The notes: generated by a model from the sequence alone, not told the origin. A stretch of 60,000 bases of DNA from Apostichopus japonicus (GCF_037975245.1 NC_092575.1:22973341-23033340); one strand, 5' to 3'. Shown: positions 1 through 12,220, counted from the stretch's first letter. Program-made: numbers and translations.

Positions 1-2
1 GA

Positions 3-110
3 CACATGATGCACCTGATCAGATATGCCGCTCACAAGGAATTGGCTGTCGAAGGCCTGCTCAACTTTTGGATAAGTTTATTTGCCACCAGTGGTGGTAG
101 CTGGAGGTGA
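3..110 (+). CDS. Possible terminal coding exon of an upstream gene (partial)
   Basis: The window opens with 35 sense codons in one frame, containing HLIRYAAHKELAVEG and ending with TGA at 108-110. The peptide looks like ordinary helical protein, with balanced composition and no repeats, and the next 1.4 kb has no good coding sequence, as expected if this is a last exon followed by 3' UTR. I do not recognise the family. A chance open stretch of this length is quite possible, so the call is weak. Confidence 0.3.
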   Translation, partial: HMMHLIRYAAHKELAVEGLLNFWISLFATSGGSWR

Positions 111-1529
111 ACCCTTAGAGCCTGGGAAAGCAGAACTGAAGGAGAGGAAAATTGATTAAGAAAAGAAAGAGTATTCCAAGTGGTGTAGCATGAAAGAATT
201 AATTTTTTTCTCTCATGCTACCCTTCTCCGATTTCCCCTATACTGGAAGCCTGTGACCTATTTGCATGTATGACTTGAGATTTCAAGAATACTGAGGGTA
301 ATCGCAGCAGTAAAGTGTGATGTGCCGCAAACTGATACTACAATCGGATAGCTTTTCGGCACAAGATAGTTCAATATTTATAACTGTTACAATCTTGAAA
401 TGTTGACTGTTCAGACATGACCAACACAATCTGCTATTGTTATGTCCTTTCTTGAACCATTTTAGATTATGAAAAGCAGCACAAGATTATACTTTGGCCA
501 TATTAAGGACTTAATATTTTTTTAATTTAAAGATAAAGCCAAATTATACATTTTTCCTACAAACAATAGATCTGTCCCTCTGTGTCCCAAAAGTAGTCAT
601 ATTCAACTATTCAGTGTAACAGCACAATGGACCACATTCTGTTCCCCCCCCCTCCCCCCAAAAAAACCCCATTGCCTCGGATATTCTGGAGGTAAAACCT
701 TCTGAAAGCATTTTGAAAAAGTTCTGGTTAACTTTTGTTATTGACATTTTTGTAATTAAGTGATATGGAACATCTATAAATCATCTTTTCAAGGCTGGCA
801 TCTGCAAAGTTCAATCCTTAAATTCACATGGATGGATTTGTACCCCTTTTATATTTGCCTAAATATACATTGCACTGGGCTTCAACTGAATGTGTCATGC
901 CATGCTGTTATTAGTTGGAATACATGCCCAAAGAGAAGAAGCATTTCACAAGGTTGTTGCATTTCAATCAGGATTGTTTTTTTTTTCTTTTGTAGTTTTT
1001 GGAGATAAACTGTTATTGTTTATGGAACTTTTTTACTGCCTTGTTTGTTTTTCTGTTGAGTTTCTTCATTGCAACCATACAGATCAGGCTAAAGAGGGCT
1101 GCAGTAGATGCTGCAGTGCTTACACAGTGCTCAATCTTTGATAGACCCAAGTATAAGCACTGTAGCCTTTTATCCAATCTTGAGCAAAATTTGGTTTATT
1201 ACAGAATGGTTCAGACACTCATTGTACAAAAACTGTAATGTACATATCCATTTGGCCATTGTGTTTTAGTATTTTGCTATGCTGCACTGGATAAATTAGA
1301 CCTTTGTCTCTAGATAGATAAAATATGCAACTAAAATTCCACTTGAGTCAAGATGTTTCATAATCAATACAACTGCCATATCACTTACCTTTCTTATGTC
1401 TGTGAGACAATTCACTTTCATTTAATTATGAATTGAGAGAATAAATAATTATGATAGAAATTAATAGGAGAGATGTGTGGAGCCCCTGTTTTATAACCAC
1501 CTTTCATACAGTAATAGTTTCCCCTTTGC
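111..1529. other. Non-coding stretch, possible 3' UTR and intergenic DNA
   Basis: AT-rich sequence with a C-run followed by an A-run near 645-668 and several short open frames without protein-like composition. No gene, element ends or tandem repeat seen. Confidence 0.5.
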
Positions 1530-1537
1530 ATTGATCA

Positions 1538-1838
1538 CAAGGGCGTAGGAACCGGGGGTGCTGGGAGAGGGGGGCGCCAGCAAGTCAGAAAACCCCTTTT
1601 TCATTTCCAAATGAGAAAAGAAATCTCATTTGGAGCACCAAATTGCATCTAAGGCCAGGTGAAAATGCAAATTTATTTACAAAATGGAGTGGATGTTGAA
1701 GTGTGCTATATTGCACCAAAATGCATCTGAGGCCACCTGGAAATGCAAAAAAAATTCCCTCCCCTTAGACCCCTCCCCCAGGCCGGACATCCGTCTTCAG
1801 CCCCCCCCCCCACTCAAAAGTACCTTCCTACGCCACTG
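1538..1838. mobile_element. hAT-type MITE, 301 bp, with 8-bp target duplication
   Basis: The ends are inverted repeats: CAAGGGCGTAGGAA at the left and TTCCTACGCCACTG at the right. The element is flanked on both sides by ATTGATCA (1530-1537 and 1839-1846), a perfect 8-bp target-site duplication as hAT transposases make. It has no coding capacity. The interior has a small fold-back around AAATGAGA and TCTCATTT, and repeated text around TGCATCTAAGGCC. Confidence 0.85.
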
Positions 1839-2256
1839 ATTGATCAAATGTCTTGTAGCAAAAAAGCGCAACAAAAAAGCAAGGGAAAGGTGTTGATATA
1901 ATTTTATCCGTTGATAAAGTTATTATTGTTATTATTACAAAAGTGTTTCCATATTGATGTATTCGAAGCACAGTTGAATGACAGCTTATTGTAGTGTTAC
2001 ATTCCCAGGTGATGTTGCATGCCTACAAGGTTTGAAGGACATCTATCCTCTGATTAGGGTTACCATCCGTCCCGAATAATCGGAATTGTCCCGTTTTTGA
2101 AAGGAAAAATGAGCGTCCCGGCCGGTAAGACAAATTGTCCCGATTTTTCCGGAAACGAATATACGCAGTACAAGTTTTTCGGATCAGACTCGCAATCGCC
2201 AAGTTATGTGTACATAAACAGCTCGTTAGCTGCTGTAGCAGACGACGACTCGGTAT

Positions 2257-3599
2257 CAGGGGCGTATATATCCAGGATTTTCCAATAGGGGGGGGGGGGG
2301 CGCCAGGCATGAATGATCGCCGTCCTGGGGGATGGGTCTAAGGGGAGGGGTGTACAATTTTTGCTTTCAAAGAAGGGCTGAAATGCAAAATGGTGTCATA
2401 TGCATGGGCGGCGATCCGTACTTCCGAGTGGGGGGGGGGGGTATGACCTTGTTGACTATCTAAGCGTAGCGCCACCATGAGTTGGCGCGAAGCGTACAAG
2501 AAAATTTTGGGATTAACAAACCCTCTAGATGGCCGGAAACGGCACTTCCCGAGGTTTCCAAGCGGCATATACCCAACTTTAAAATAGGGATGTCATGTCC
2601 GAAATATCTCATAATCAGGATCCAAAATACTTTTTTTTTTAATTTCGGGTGTTATTTGGGAAAATTGCCCCTGTCAATCTTGTTTCAGGCGCAACGTTAG
2701 AATGTTCGAGAGCACTGTTATATTATTCGATGAAGAAAATGGCCTCATGCAGGCTATTATAGGCCTATACACATGCAATACACAATTACACATAGTTACA
2801 TTCCTAGGTACCGATTGCTAGGGCATCCAGGTGAAACGTGTATTAAGCATTACCCTGGTTACATGAGATTCTCAGCTGTTCGAGGGAACATGTACGTGTG
2901 TAGGCCTACTAAAGGGCCTATATGAATACTATGAGGGTGCATATATGTACTATATCAATACCGTGGGCGCAATAATACATTTTGTTGTTATAGGGCCAAT
3001 GAAGCCTACAGTCAACTATTTTTGCTTTATAAAGACGCTTTATTTGAAAAGATCGCACTGCGTTTATGGTAGGCGAGAAATGAAGCTAAAAAAGAGCCGT
3101 ACATTAACGAAGATGCATAAATGTAGGCATGAAAATATTCTTATCCCTGGCATTTGGTGGGGGGGGGGGATATGGTGCATTACATCCCCTCCACCCATTT
3201 TCATGGGGGATATATCCCCCCTCCACCCAGGATCGCCGCCCATGGCCATATGTGATCCATTTTTCGACCTTAATAATAAGCAACATTTCCAGTAAATATG
3301 GACACAAAATGCACAATTTAGTATGGCTGGCATGTCATTTAGTGTTTATAGTGATAATACAAACACAATTACCATCTATGTTTCTAAAACTATTATGCCG
3401 CCGAACTTCGCCAGAACCTTTTTTTGGCAAACAAAAAATAAAGCATACGGGAGGGGGGGGGGGGTTGAGCGATCACCGACATCTCACATAAAGGTCGTCA
3501 TCAATTTTTTTTTTTTTTTTTTTTTTGCTAAACTTTTTTTTTTTTGTGACGGCCAATAGGGGGGGCGCGCGCCTGTTGCGCCCCCTGGATACGCCCCTG
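2257..3599. mobile_element. DNA transposon with CAGGGGCGTA ends, nested in older sequence
   Basis: Left end CAGGGGCGTA and right end TACGCCCCTG are perfect inverted repeats. GGTAT occurs immediately outside each end (2252-2256 and 3600-3604), a probable 5-bp target duplication. The second inner motif CCAATAGGGGGG also occurs near both ends. There is no transposase. A second MITE (2403-3244) sits inside. Superfamily unassigned because the duplication is shorter than the usual hAT 8 bp. Confidence 0.65.
2403..3244. mobile_element. hAT-type MITE inserted inside the 2257-3599 element
   Basis: The ends are CATGGGCGGCGATCC and GGATCGCCGCCCATG, a perfect 15-bp inverted repeat. The flanks GTCATATG (2395-2402) and GCCATATG (3245-3252) match at 7 of 8 bases, as expected for an aged hAT target duplication. 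The interior carries G-runs and a segment near 2465-2545 (GCGCCACCATGAGTTGGCGC) also seen in the MITE at 16446-16723 and near 10905, so this is one family of related non-autonomous elements. Confidence 0.8.
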
Positions 3600-3891
3600 G
3601 GTATGGTAACCCTGTAGTGTGCGGGAATACGAATCCACGTGCGTCGTTGCGATAGAATTGAGTATCGTTACTGACGTGGGACGTTCAATGTTCTTCTATC
3701 TATCAACAAATGTTGCCAATCTACGGGTCCGTAGCACGTGTACAGAAATCAGTCAAGGGACCTATCGTAGCACGTGCACAGAAATCAGTTGCGACTTGTG
3801 AAGTTGGTGTGCATGCTGCGCTGGGAGGATCGGATGCACGATTACAGATATCGGATCGATCGCAAGACATTTAAATAAACTTGTAAAGTAC

Positions 3892-6800
3892 CATGCCGAA
3901 ACGAAAGTGTACTTACAATGATAAATTGAAAGAGGAGTAGTCAAGGTGTCAATTAGACCCGGCCGTCATGAAACGGAAGCCGAGTGCAAACTATGCAGGT
4001 ATGTATCAGTTTTGTGTTCGCATACATCGCTACTGGCTCTTACTTTATATAGTCAGCACGATCACCTCGTCAATAGTAGAAATTAAGGATATCCTAACAC
4101 AGTGCTGCATAGAGAGTTTCGGAGCCTATATCGCTAATGTTTGCAAGTTTTCTGATCACTGAATACTTTATACCAGTGGCGCAAATTAGCCAGCCAATCA
4201 GCGTGCACGATTCTTGTTGTCACGATAACAGCACGTGGGTGTGATAGCGAAAGCCGTCGCTAATTACAACATTTCCCCACAGCGCTACGGCGAAAAAAAT
4301 TGTAGCAAAATTGTTTTCAAACTTTTTTCAATTTGCGATATATGAACACTCGTATATGCTACAAATGCGTGAATGGTATGATATGAAAGCTGCAACTGCT
4401 GTCTCTTGACAAATGTAATTGTTATTGTCTTTGCACTTCTTGAAGTGGTTTAGCACAATCTTAAAAACGTTTATTTTCTGGTTAAAATTTGTCGATGTCT
4501 CACAGTCACAACGGCTTTTTAGTTTGCGTTGATCTCCAATGCACTCGCCCAGTATATTACCAGGGCGGCCGACTCATTGATTACGTCGGCTTTTATTGGA
4601 TGACAAACAGAATTTTAAGTCGATGTTTTGATTAGAATGTCAAATATGAAATATTTGAGGTCTGGTGGTTGGGCGATGGGACTTTACGAAGCTTGTATTC
4701 ACAAGAGTTCGTTGCTAATTTGACGGGCGCCGTTTTAATGAAATTAGCGGCGCCCACCTTTTTACGTTTTGGCCGTCACGGGCGCTATTCATTAGCTTCG
4801 GAACCCAAACGGCGCCTGGCGCCCGTCTAAAATCATCCTTGCGCGGCGGCCCTCCCCCCCCCTAGAAAAGGCCCCTAAAAGGCCCTCAGATCGTCGGAAA
4901 TGGCACTGCCCGTTTTGTTTGATATGCATCGAAACTACGAGTCTATATTGTGATCTCATGCTCTGGAACTTTGTATTGGTGCTCTGTCACTCATAGCAGA
5001 AGTGATCATGAGGTCTAATACCCATTAGTGAGAGCCACACTGGAGCCAGCTACATACGTATCCTCCAATCCATTGGTTGTTGGTCTGTCACTCATAATCC
5101 CGCCCCTGTATAATATTCCCACGACACACACAACTTTTAATGTGTCATCACAAGGAGCATTTAGGATTTGACTGAAAAAATTGCCTGTGATAGAAAACCC
5201 TTCCCCTAGCTGTTCAATGTGGTAACAAAAAATGCAATGAATGTTCTGTATGTTTCATTTCTCTCTTTCTCCAATTACAGATGTAACATATCTGTGTCTC
5301 ATGGTGGGACGGCAGATCTCAGCCATCATCTGAAATCGGATAAACACAGAAGAGCTTTGTCGTCTGTTTCTTCAACATCGTCCCTGAAACACTTTCTAGT
5401 TACAAATACAAGTGAACAACGGACTCTTGCTGCAGCTGAAGGAACCATGGCCTTTCATACCGTTAAACACCACCAGAGCTACAAATCAATGAACTGTACA
5501 AGCAAATAGCAAAGTAAAATATTTGCAGATTCTGCATGTGCGAGGAAATTCTCATCTGCTCGCACGAAAACAGGCTATAATAAACAATGTTATTGCCCCA
5601 AATTCTGTGGCAGAAGTAATGCAAGCACTATAGAAGAGGTTCCATACATTAGCATAGCCACAGATGCATCAAACCATGGCTATAAGAAAATATTTCCTCT
5701 AGTAGTCCAATATTTTTCAGTGAAAGATGGAGGGTACCAGTTCAAGCTGATAGAGCTGCAATCGTTATCAAATGAGACTTCTAAATCTATCAAAGACTAC
5801 ATTATCACGACTTTGAACAACAAGGACATAGCTGCAAAAAGTATTGCTTTTGGCGGGGACAACACAAACACCAATTTTGGTGGTGTTGCACGTAATCCAG
5901 GAAACAACATCTTCACCAAGCTGAAAACAGAACTTAAGTGTGGGGAGAAGTTTATAAGAATTGGGTGCCCCGCTCACATCCTCAACACAGCCGTTCACAC
6001 CGCGGCTGATGTGATGAACATTGATGTTGAATCTATCATCATGAAGATCTACAACTTTTTCTCTATTTACACTGTGAGGGTACACACTTTGATGGAGTTT
6101 TGTGAATTTGTGGGTGTTGGTTATCAAGACCTGCTCTTTTCACTCTAAGACGAGGTGGTTGTCATTGTTCCCAGCAATTGAGCGGCTGCTACAACTCTAT
6201 GATGGTGTAAAGTCCTACTTTCTATCGCAGGGAAATCCTCCTAAGGTACTGGCCGATTTCTTCAACAACCCACTGGGTGAGCCTTACCTGTGGTTTCTAC
6301 ACTCGCAGATGGCTTTGTTCCAGAAAACTATCCTGCAGTTGGAGAGGTCCCGTACTTCGGTATGCGAAACCTATGCTGTACTGTTTCAGACAGTGGAATC
6401 TCTCATCCGCAGGAAGGAAGCATCATTCGTCCCTCTCGCTGCCCAGACGATCATGGGCATTGGATGGCCAATCTTTGCAACAGCAATTCAAGGGGGATGT
6501 TGAGAAGTTTTACGAAACTAGCGTTTCTTACATTGACAAGTGGTCCCATTCCCTTCAAGAGTTTGAATGCCTCTCATGGCTGACTCTGTCTCAAGCTCCA
6601 GAATGGTCCAAAGAGAAGGATTCATCAGGTGGTTTCAAGAAAAGGGGGTTGCGGTGCATACTGATGATAGCATTGTCTTCGAACAACTTGGACTTGTCAT
6701 CAAGTACGTGGATCAAGAGATGGATGACGAGTCAAAAAGGTCGTCGTGGCAAGCAATGCTAGCCACTGACAGATGGAACCAGCTATGTCAGAGTCTGACA

Positions 6801-7064
6801 TCACAACAACAACTCTCTATGATTTTGCCACTGGTGCAGTTCTATTTTGCCATACCTAGTCACAACGCAAATGTTGAACGTATATTCTCTATGATGAAAA
6901 GTCAATGGACAGATGAACGCAATCGACTGTCCGTAGTTGCAATTAGGTCCATATTGACTGTGCAAGTCAACTATCAGCATCTAATCTGTGCAGAGTTCCA
7001 CTCATACCTGTTGAAGAATCCGGGACTCCTCAAGCAGATTAGTGGAGGGGACAAATATTCATGA
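3892..7064 (+). pseudogene. Decayed hAT transposase gene with a split BED-type zinc finger
   Basis: Exon 1 starts at 3892 with MPKRKCTYNDKLKEE, then has a stop (TAG) and a frame change before ECKLC. A donor GTATGT follows at about 4004. The acceptor is at 5280, and exon 2 resumes with CNISVSHGG and LSHHLKSDKHRR, which supply the two histidines of a BED-like zinc finger begun by the two cysteines of exon 1. Later segments in shifting frames contain ISIATDASNHG and GGDNTNTNFGG (catalytic core region) and, at about 6820-6990, the C-terminal dimerisation region with SHNANVERIFSMMKSQW. At least three frameshifts (near 5510, 6130 and 6500) show it is inactive. In hAT elements this protein cuts and joins the element ends. 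The 1.3-kb intron contains a MITE-like fragment near 4810-4915. Confidence 0.85.
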
Positions 7065-7950
7065 CTGAACTGAGTTTGAGTTGTGCTGTTCATTTTTGGA
7101 TATTTTTCATGATGATGTAGTTGTGCAACCATGGTATTAATTTTATCACCAGTCCGCATGGAGTAAATGTGGTGCAAACCAGAAATAGCATGAATTACAT
7201 TTCTGAAATAGGCCACATATTAGGCAACAAAACTAGTAAAATCAGCCTTAAATATTGCACCATTTGGCTTCTAGGTAGGTCCCCTCATCAAGCTCACGTT
7301 GATCCTCCTCCCACCACCTCTGAACGTGTGAACTGCATTCATTGGTCCGTTCCATCTTCTTAGCTTGTTTTATTACTAAGGTATCAAATATTGAAATTAA
7401 TCTTTTTATACTTGAAATATCAAATTGCACACATAGCATATATGAAGTTAAAAAGAATGGAATAACCATCCCAGTATTCCTCTGTTTCAGTATGACTCTA
7501 TACAAAACAGCTTAAGTTTTTTTTATTGCTCTTGATATCGTTGCCTTTGATCGTCATCGTGAAGGATCTCCCAGGTTAAAAGGCATGAGAGAGAAGCAAA
7601 ACAAAATTTGCCGTGTTTTCATGATGAGATATGAGAGAAAATTACGCCACCTACTCTTGCCCCCATTTCATACTACTCAGTCACTTTTTCTTAACTATAT
7701 ATATACTACGGAAATAAAAAATATGCTATCCTTTATCCCATATACCCCACACAATTTCCCTGATTGACACCGTTTTCCACGGACTGCATGCCCCTCTAAC
7801 ACCAACCCCTCCCCTTCCCTATTGCCTCTTGTCAGTACTCCTTGTAAATAACATAAATAAATTTGTGTGCACCCCTGTACAATCATAACACTAAAGTTCC
7901 TTCATAGAGAGGAACTCTACATAACACTTAGGTAATACGCCCTCATTTAC
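7065..7950. other. No gene seen
   Basis: AT-rich sequence after the transposase remnant. I looked for the right-hand inverted repeat of the hAT element here and did not find it. Confidence 0.5.
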
Positions 7951-7960
7951 ACACCAGTAG

Positions 7961-8035
7961 AATCACTGTGGTTGAGTGGTACGGACACAAAGGTTACACA
8001 AAGGTCCTGGGTTCTATTCCAACCTTCATCTGATA
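7961..8035 (+). repeat. Weak tRNA-derived SINE fragment
   Basis: TGGTTGAGTGG resembles an A box, and GGGTTCTATTCC about 35 bases later resembles a degenerate B box. This matches the spacing of tRNA-derived SINEs but differs from the main SINE family in this window. No clear cloverleaf. Confidence 0.35.
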
Positions 8036-8137
8036 AGTCCCAAGGGATCTATTTCTACCTTCATCTAATGAGTCCCAAAAAAGAGGAAACCGGTCGTGAA
8101 GGGGAATTTTTCTGGTGTGTTAATCTTTATTAATTTA

Positions 8138-8242
<105 letters not shown>

Positions 8243-8368
8243 AATAACGGAAAAACTGTTAAACAACTATGCTGCATTTAGAGAAAGGCTGGATCTCGAG
8301 TGAGATACAATAATTGAATTAGGTAAGTTATTGGAAGTAAAACAGCCAATGTTTGGTTTTTGCAGAGC

Positions 8369-8395
8369 TTTCGAGCAAAACTAGCTCTTCTTCAG
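8369..8395 (-). other. Hammerhead-like motif in the Penelope tail
   Basis: On the minus strand, CTGAAGA is followed by a GAGC/GCTC stem with loop TAGTTTT and then GAAA. This resembles the core of hammerhead ribozymes reported from Penelope-like elements. There is one extra A between CTGAAGA and the stem compared with the classic core, and no clear cleavage site was identified, so activity is doubtful. Confidence 0.35.
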
Positions 8396-8553
8396 TGCAT
8401 GATCACCGAAAGTGACAAGGAGTAGCAGGAATTGAAACTGTTTTTATAGAGAAGATGTCGGCATGGTTGTAAAGGCAAAGCGACTTACTGATTTCTGCTG
8501 AATTGAGCAGAAGTTTTAGAAATTCGGATTATTTTAATCCGCGTCGGATTATT

Positions 8554-9234
8554 TTAATCCGATTCCGTCGTAATTGTAAAGGAATTGTTTTGGTTTATCT
8601 GGGACGGCAAATCGTTTCTGATGTTTAAACCGAATGGTGCCGTGGTCTTTAGGTTTATTTCCCAGAAATTTTCTTTTGCTTTCCTAGATTTATCTGTCCA
8701 AGAATCGTTCTGGTCAATGGCAATAACACGCAAATTCTCAATTGAATGATTTTGGAGATTGAAGTGATTTGCAACAGGTTGGTAGATCTTTTTTGTTTTG
8801 ATCGCCGATCTATGTTGTGTCATTCTCATTCTAAGAGTGTTTTTTGACTCTCCAATGTATTGTAAGTTACAAATATTGCAGTAGATGAGGTAAATGACAT
8901 TTTTGGATAGGCAGTTAATTTTGTGCCGAATTTGGAACGTGCGTTTGGTTTGGTTGCTCTGAAAGGCCCCGGTCGAATCGACAAGTAAGCACGTTTTGCA
9001 ATTTTGTGTACAGGGCGATGATCCTGTAGTTTCTGTTTTGCTTTCCCCTAATGGGGTGTCATCCCGAAAGGATGCCCGAACTAAGATATCCCGTAGGTTG
9101 CTGGGTCTTTTAAAGGCGATGACAGGTAATTCTGGGAATACTGATTTCAGGCGTTCGGTGCCTTGAAGTAGGTGAAAATTCTTCTGAATGATATTAGCCA
9201 GTGGTGGGAGACCAGGGTGGAATTCAGTAACCAA
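8554..9234 (-). mobile_element. Penelope-like element: C-terminal GIY-YIG endonuclease fragment
   Basis: About 226 residues read without stops on the minus strand. They contain a NLRDILVRASF linker, the cysteine motif PCTQNCKTC, and then VIYLIYCNICNLQYIGES with a downstream RMRMTQH arginine/histidine block: the Penelope type of GIY-YIG nuclease, with its CCHH-like insert. In Penelope-like elements this domain nicks target DNA for reverse-transcriptase priming. The reverse transcriptase that should precede it is missing; the frame runs into an (AT)n array at 9256, so the copy is 5' truncated. The C-terminus lies beside a duplicated CGGATTATTTTAATCCG (about 8524-8561). The tail beyond the stop holds a hammerhead-like motif (8369-8395). 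Confidence 0.85.
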
Positions 9235-9254
9235 TGGTACCCTTTTGGAACTGG

Positions 9255-9478
<224 letters not shown>

Positions 9479-9891
9479 CCATGGCCCAATTAGGCGTATT
9501 ATCTTGTTAACTTTAGCTTTGGTTTTCAATTATTTTTAATATTTACACTGCCGTTTTCTTTCTCTTTTTTTGCTCGCTAAGTAGTAATATTTTAGAACAG
9601 ATTAAATGTATCTTCATGTCTGCCTAGGATCGATTCCCCGACCAAGTTATTTAATTTTATCATTATTATTTCATGGTAATGTTTGTTCGCTATGCATGTT
9701 GGTTTGTGCTTGTTTGTTTTGCATTTTGTTCGGGTTTTTCATTGTTTTTTTTCTTATCCCTTTTGGTATTTTGGTTCACGTGAACACAGTAGCTCGTTGC
9801 AATATTGTCTCGCTCGTCGACTTTCATTGTAAATTGCCCGGACAGTTTACTTGTAAAGAACGAAAACTGCAGCTGAAGGGAAAGGAAACCA

Positions 9892-10205
9892 TCACAAGGG
9901 TCGTGTGATGTGCTCCATGGTATCACTTAATTTCTAGCTTACTCATTGTATACCCTCACCCCTTTTACAACTAATGAAATCCTCGTATATCTGCCAAAGT
10001 CCTGCAAAAAATTAAGCGAAGCAAGAATGTTAACTAAGTGATGCATATATCAACGTTTACAGCGCTTTGCCATTCCGAAGTTGCTATTTTCCTTAAAAAT
10101 TGAAACTGCATTTGAAACACATGCAGCATATCAGGACTGTGATGCATAAACGTACATTGACATAAGTAGCAGACTACATGATTTGCGGTTCCTTAGTAAC
10201 ATATT
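9892..10205. repeat. Dispersed repeat, left part, shared with 30625-30972
   Basis: Long matching text with 30625-30972, including TGCTCCATGG, GCATATCAGGACTGT, ACATTGACATA and GGTTCCTTAG blocks in the same order. At the other locus the repeat continues straight into the segment matched here only at 12060-12220. Confidence 0.75.
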
Positions 10206-10340
10206 TCTAATTGCTGTATATGCATGCAAACAGGGCGGTGAATTGTTCAAAATATTGGGGTGGGGGGGGGGGACATTTGCTTGGGTGCAGGCGCTTAGCA
10301 ACTTTCTTCCTCAAAATTGTTTGCGCGCTTCGTGATATTT

Positions 10341-10480
<140 letters not shown>

Positions 10481-10519
10481 CCTTTGTCGTTTACCTCCAT
10501 TGCATTAACATAAAGTCTG

Positions 10520-10830
10520 TTCAAAGTATCTCTTTCGAGATCCGGCTTTAGGAATCACAAATGATTTTCGAGTTGGTTAGCATCATGTTTGATCTCTAGA
10601 GTAAGGCAAAATATGTCACCAAAAACAGAACTAGTATTGTTCGATACAGGTGACAAACGCCTACAGTGGAATTACGATCTTCCTTACCGGTTTCGAACCT
10701 CTGGACATACAATCAGCGTCCATAGCCTAGTGGTTAGGGTGTCCGCGTACAGAGCGGGAGGCCCGTGGTTCGAATCCCGGTGGAGGCTGAAAGTTTTTTC
10801 ACTGTTCTTGATTTTCCAACTCATTACGAT

Positions 10831-10836
<6 letters not shown>
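10520..10836 (+). repeat. tRNA-derived SINE, copy 1
   Basis: A tRNA-like part at 10715-10788 has an A box (TAGCCTAGTGGTTAGG), a B box (GGTTCGAATCC), acceptor-like arms AGCGTCCA and TGGAGGCT, and a CCGC/GCGG stem around a 7-base loop. A 195-bp leader starting TTCAAAGTATCTC precedes it, and a short tail ending in TTACGATTTTCAT runs into an (AT)n array (10837-10876). The same unit recurs at 12708-13025 with near identity. Confidence 0.85.

Positions 10837-10876
<40 letters not shown>
10837..10876. repeat. (AT)n tail of SINE copy 1
   Basis: AT run of about 40 bp directly following the conserved SINE 3' end. Confidence 0.9.
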
Positions 10877-10877
<1 letters not shown>

Positions 10878-10878
<1 letters not shown>

Positions 10879-11516
10879 TAACCCGGGGGCGCGAATTATT
10901 ATCAAAGCGGAGCGCCACCTTTGGTTGGCGCGCAGCGTACAAGAAAATTTCTGGTTTTGATAGCCCCCCAGATCACCGGAAATGGCAATTCTCGGGCTTG
11001 AAAATGACCAACCAGATGTACACTTTTGCCTAAGAACCAAGTGTTTTCCCAATATTTTTGTTCATCCATAACCTTTTTCAAGATTGTCACCAGCCTTGTC
11101 ACACATCATGTTCGACCTCATCGCATCTCCTGTGGATCATTGCTTTTGTAGGTAATTCTACGTAACGGCCCACAATACCCGTCAGCCCTACTTTTCAAGC
11201 CTATTATTTTTTTCAGAATTTGAATAATAAATTCACTTCAAAACATACCCATCATGTTGCACAAAATTTCATCTATGGACAAAAAACACCTCCAACCCCT
11301 AACAGACCGGTCAAAATTGCACGAGTAGAGGGAAGTATATGATGCAGAATGATGGTCAGGGAATTTTCGAAAATTCAGACACAGTTAATTTATTGGTGTA
11401 CAAATATTAAAACCTCTTATAACGGCTACTTTAAAACTTCGATATCATAAAAAAATACAAAAAAATATGCTCGGGGGAGGGGGGTCTCCCCTTCGCCCCC
11501 CTTGGCTACGCGCCTG
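10878..11516. mobile_element. Degenerate member of the CAGGCGCGTAGC MITE family
   Basis: The right end GGCTACGCGCCTG (11504-11516) equals the right end of the MITE at 16446-16723, and both are preceded by an AAATATGCTC plus G-run and CCCCCCTTGG block. The inner part near 10901-10990 shares the GCGCCACC, GGCGCG and GCGTACAAGAA text. The expected left end is missing, apparently displaced by the SINE and its AT tail. No target duplication. Confidence 0.6.
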
Positions 11517-11807
11517 CGGTTAGAAATCTTGTGGGATACAGGCCAAATGGAAACCCAGTGAACCCATATCGATGTGGATCACGTATAATTGTACGTACTT
11601 ACACTCATTCACAAGAAATGTACAGACATTATGATAATAATCATGAGTGACAACATGCTATACGGTCACAGGTCACAGAAAAGACCACGAAGAGTCTTTT
11701 ACCTCATGCAGCATGTGTTGGAAGAAGTTTGAGCCACCGCCAAATATGATTTGGATAAATAATCTCACGCATTATTTTCTCTTTAGAGCCATATAAAAAA
11801 CACCAAA

Positions 11808-11893
11808 TATTGGGGGATATTAGATACTATATCCCCCACCTAAAATATTGGGGGGAATGTCCCCCGTCCCCCCACCCATGATCGCCGCCCATG
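11808..11893. mobile_element. Fragment of the CATGGGCGGCGATC MITE family
   Basis: Ends with ATGATCGCCGCCCATG, preceded by TATCCCCC and CCCCCACCC blocks, as at the right end of the element at 2403-3244. No left partner nearby. Confidence 0.55.
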
Positions 11894-12059
11894 CATGCAC
11901 CCACAAGTGTGTAAATAGTGACCACCATACTCCTTATATAAAACCATGAGTGTATATGTTTGATTAATAGCTGGGCTCCAATCAGATCAAGCCTTTCCTC
12001 ACACAGAGAAGATAAATATCAAGATTGTTATCATCCACACGTAAGCCATACATATTAAA

Positions 12060-12220
12060 CATACCGTAAATGTCTGCTATAGTGTGTATATGAAATTCGT
12101 ATACAACTTCAAACTGACAAAGGGTTAACATACATAAGTAAGTAGCAGCGGGAGTATATCACAAGACCGTCATTGGTTGGTATGTTATCTTAATGTATAT
12201 TGAGACGACCAGGTTAATGT
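12060..12220. repeat. Dispersed repeat, right part, shared with 31078-31240
   Basis: Shared blocks in order: AACTTCAAACTGACAAAGGG, AGCAGCGGGAG, ATCACA and TTGGTTGGTATG. It is the continuation of the repeat that begins at 9892. Confidence 0.7.

Larger units (their letters stand above)
2057..3616. mobile_element. Outer hAT-like end enclosing the nested elements
   Basis: AGGGTTACCAT followed by CCGTCCCGAATAATCGG at 2057 looks like a hAT terminal repeat. The inverse ATGGTAACCCT appears just after the nested element at 3603-3613. If the insertion is removed, only about 200 bp lies between the two. Either this is a very short MITE, or 2057 is the left end of the transposase-bearing element whose coding part starts at 3892. 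No matching right end was found after 7064, and no 8-bp duplication is visible. Confidence 0.4.

Noticed and set aside
10715-10788. A functional tRNA gene
   Set aside because: Although A and B boxes and stems are present, several copies share the same leader and tail, as SINEs do, and the acceptor arm has a mismatch.
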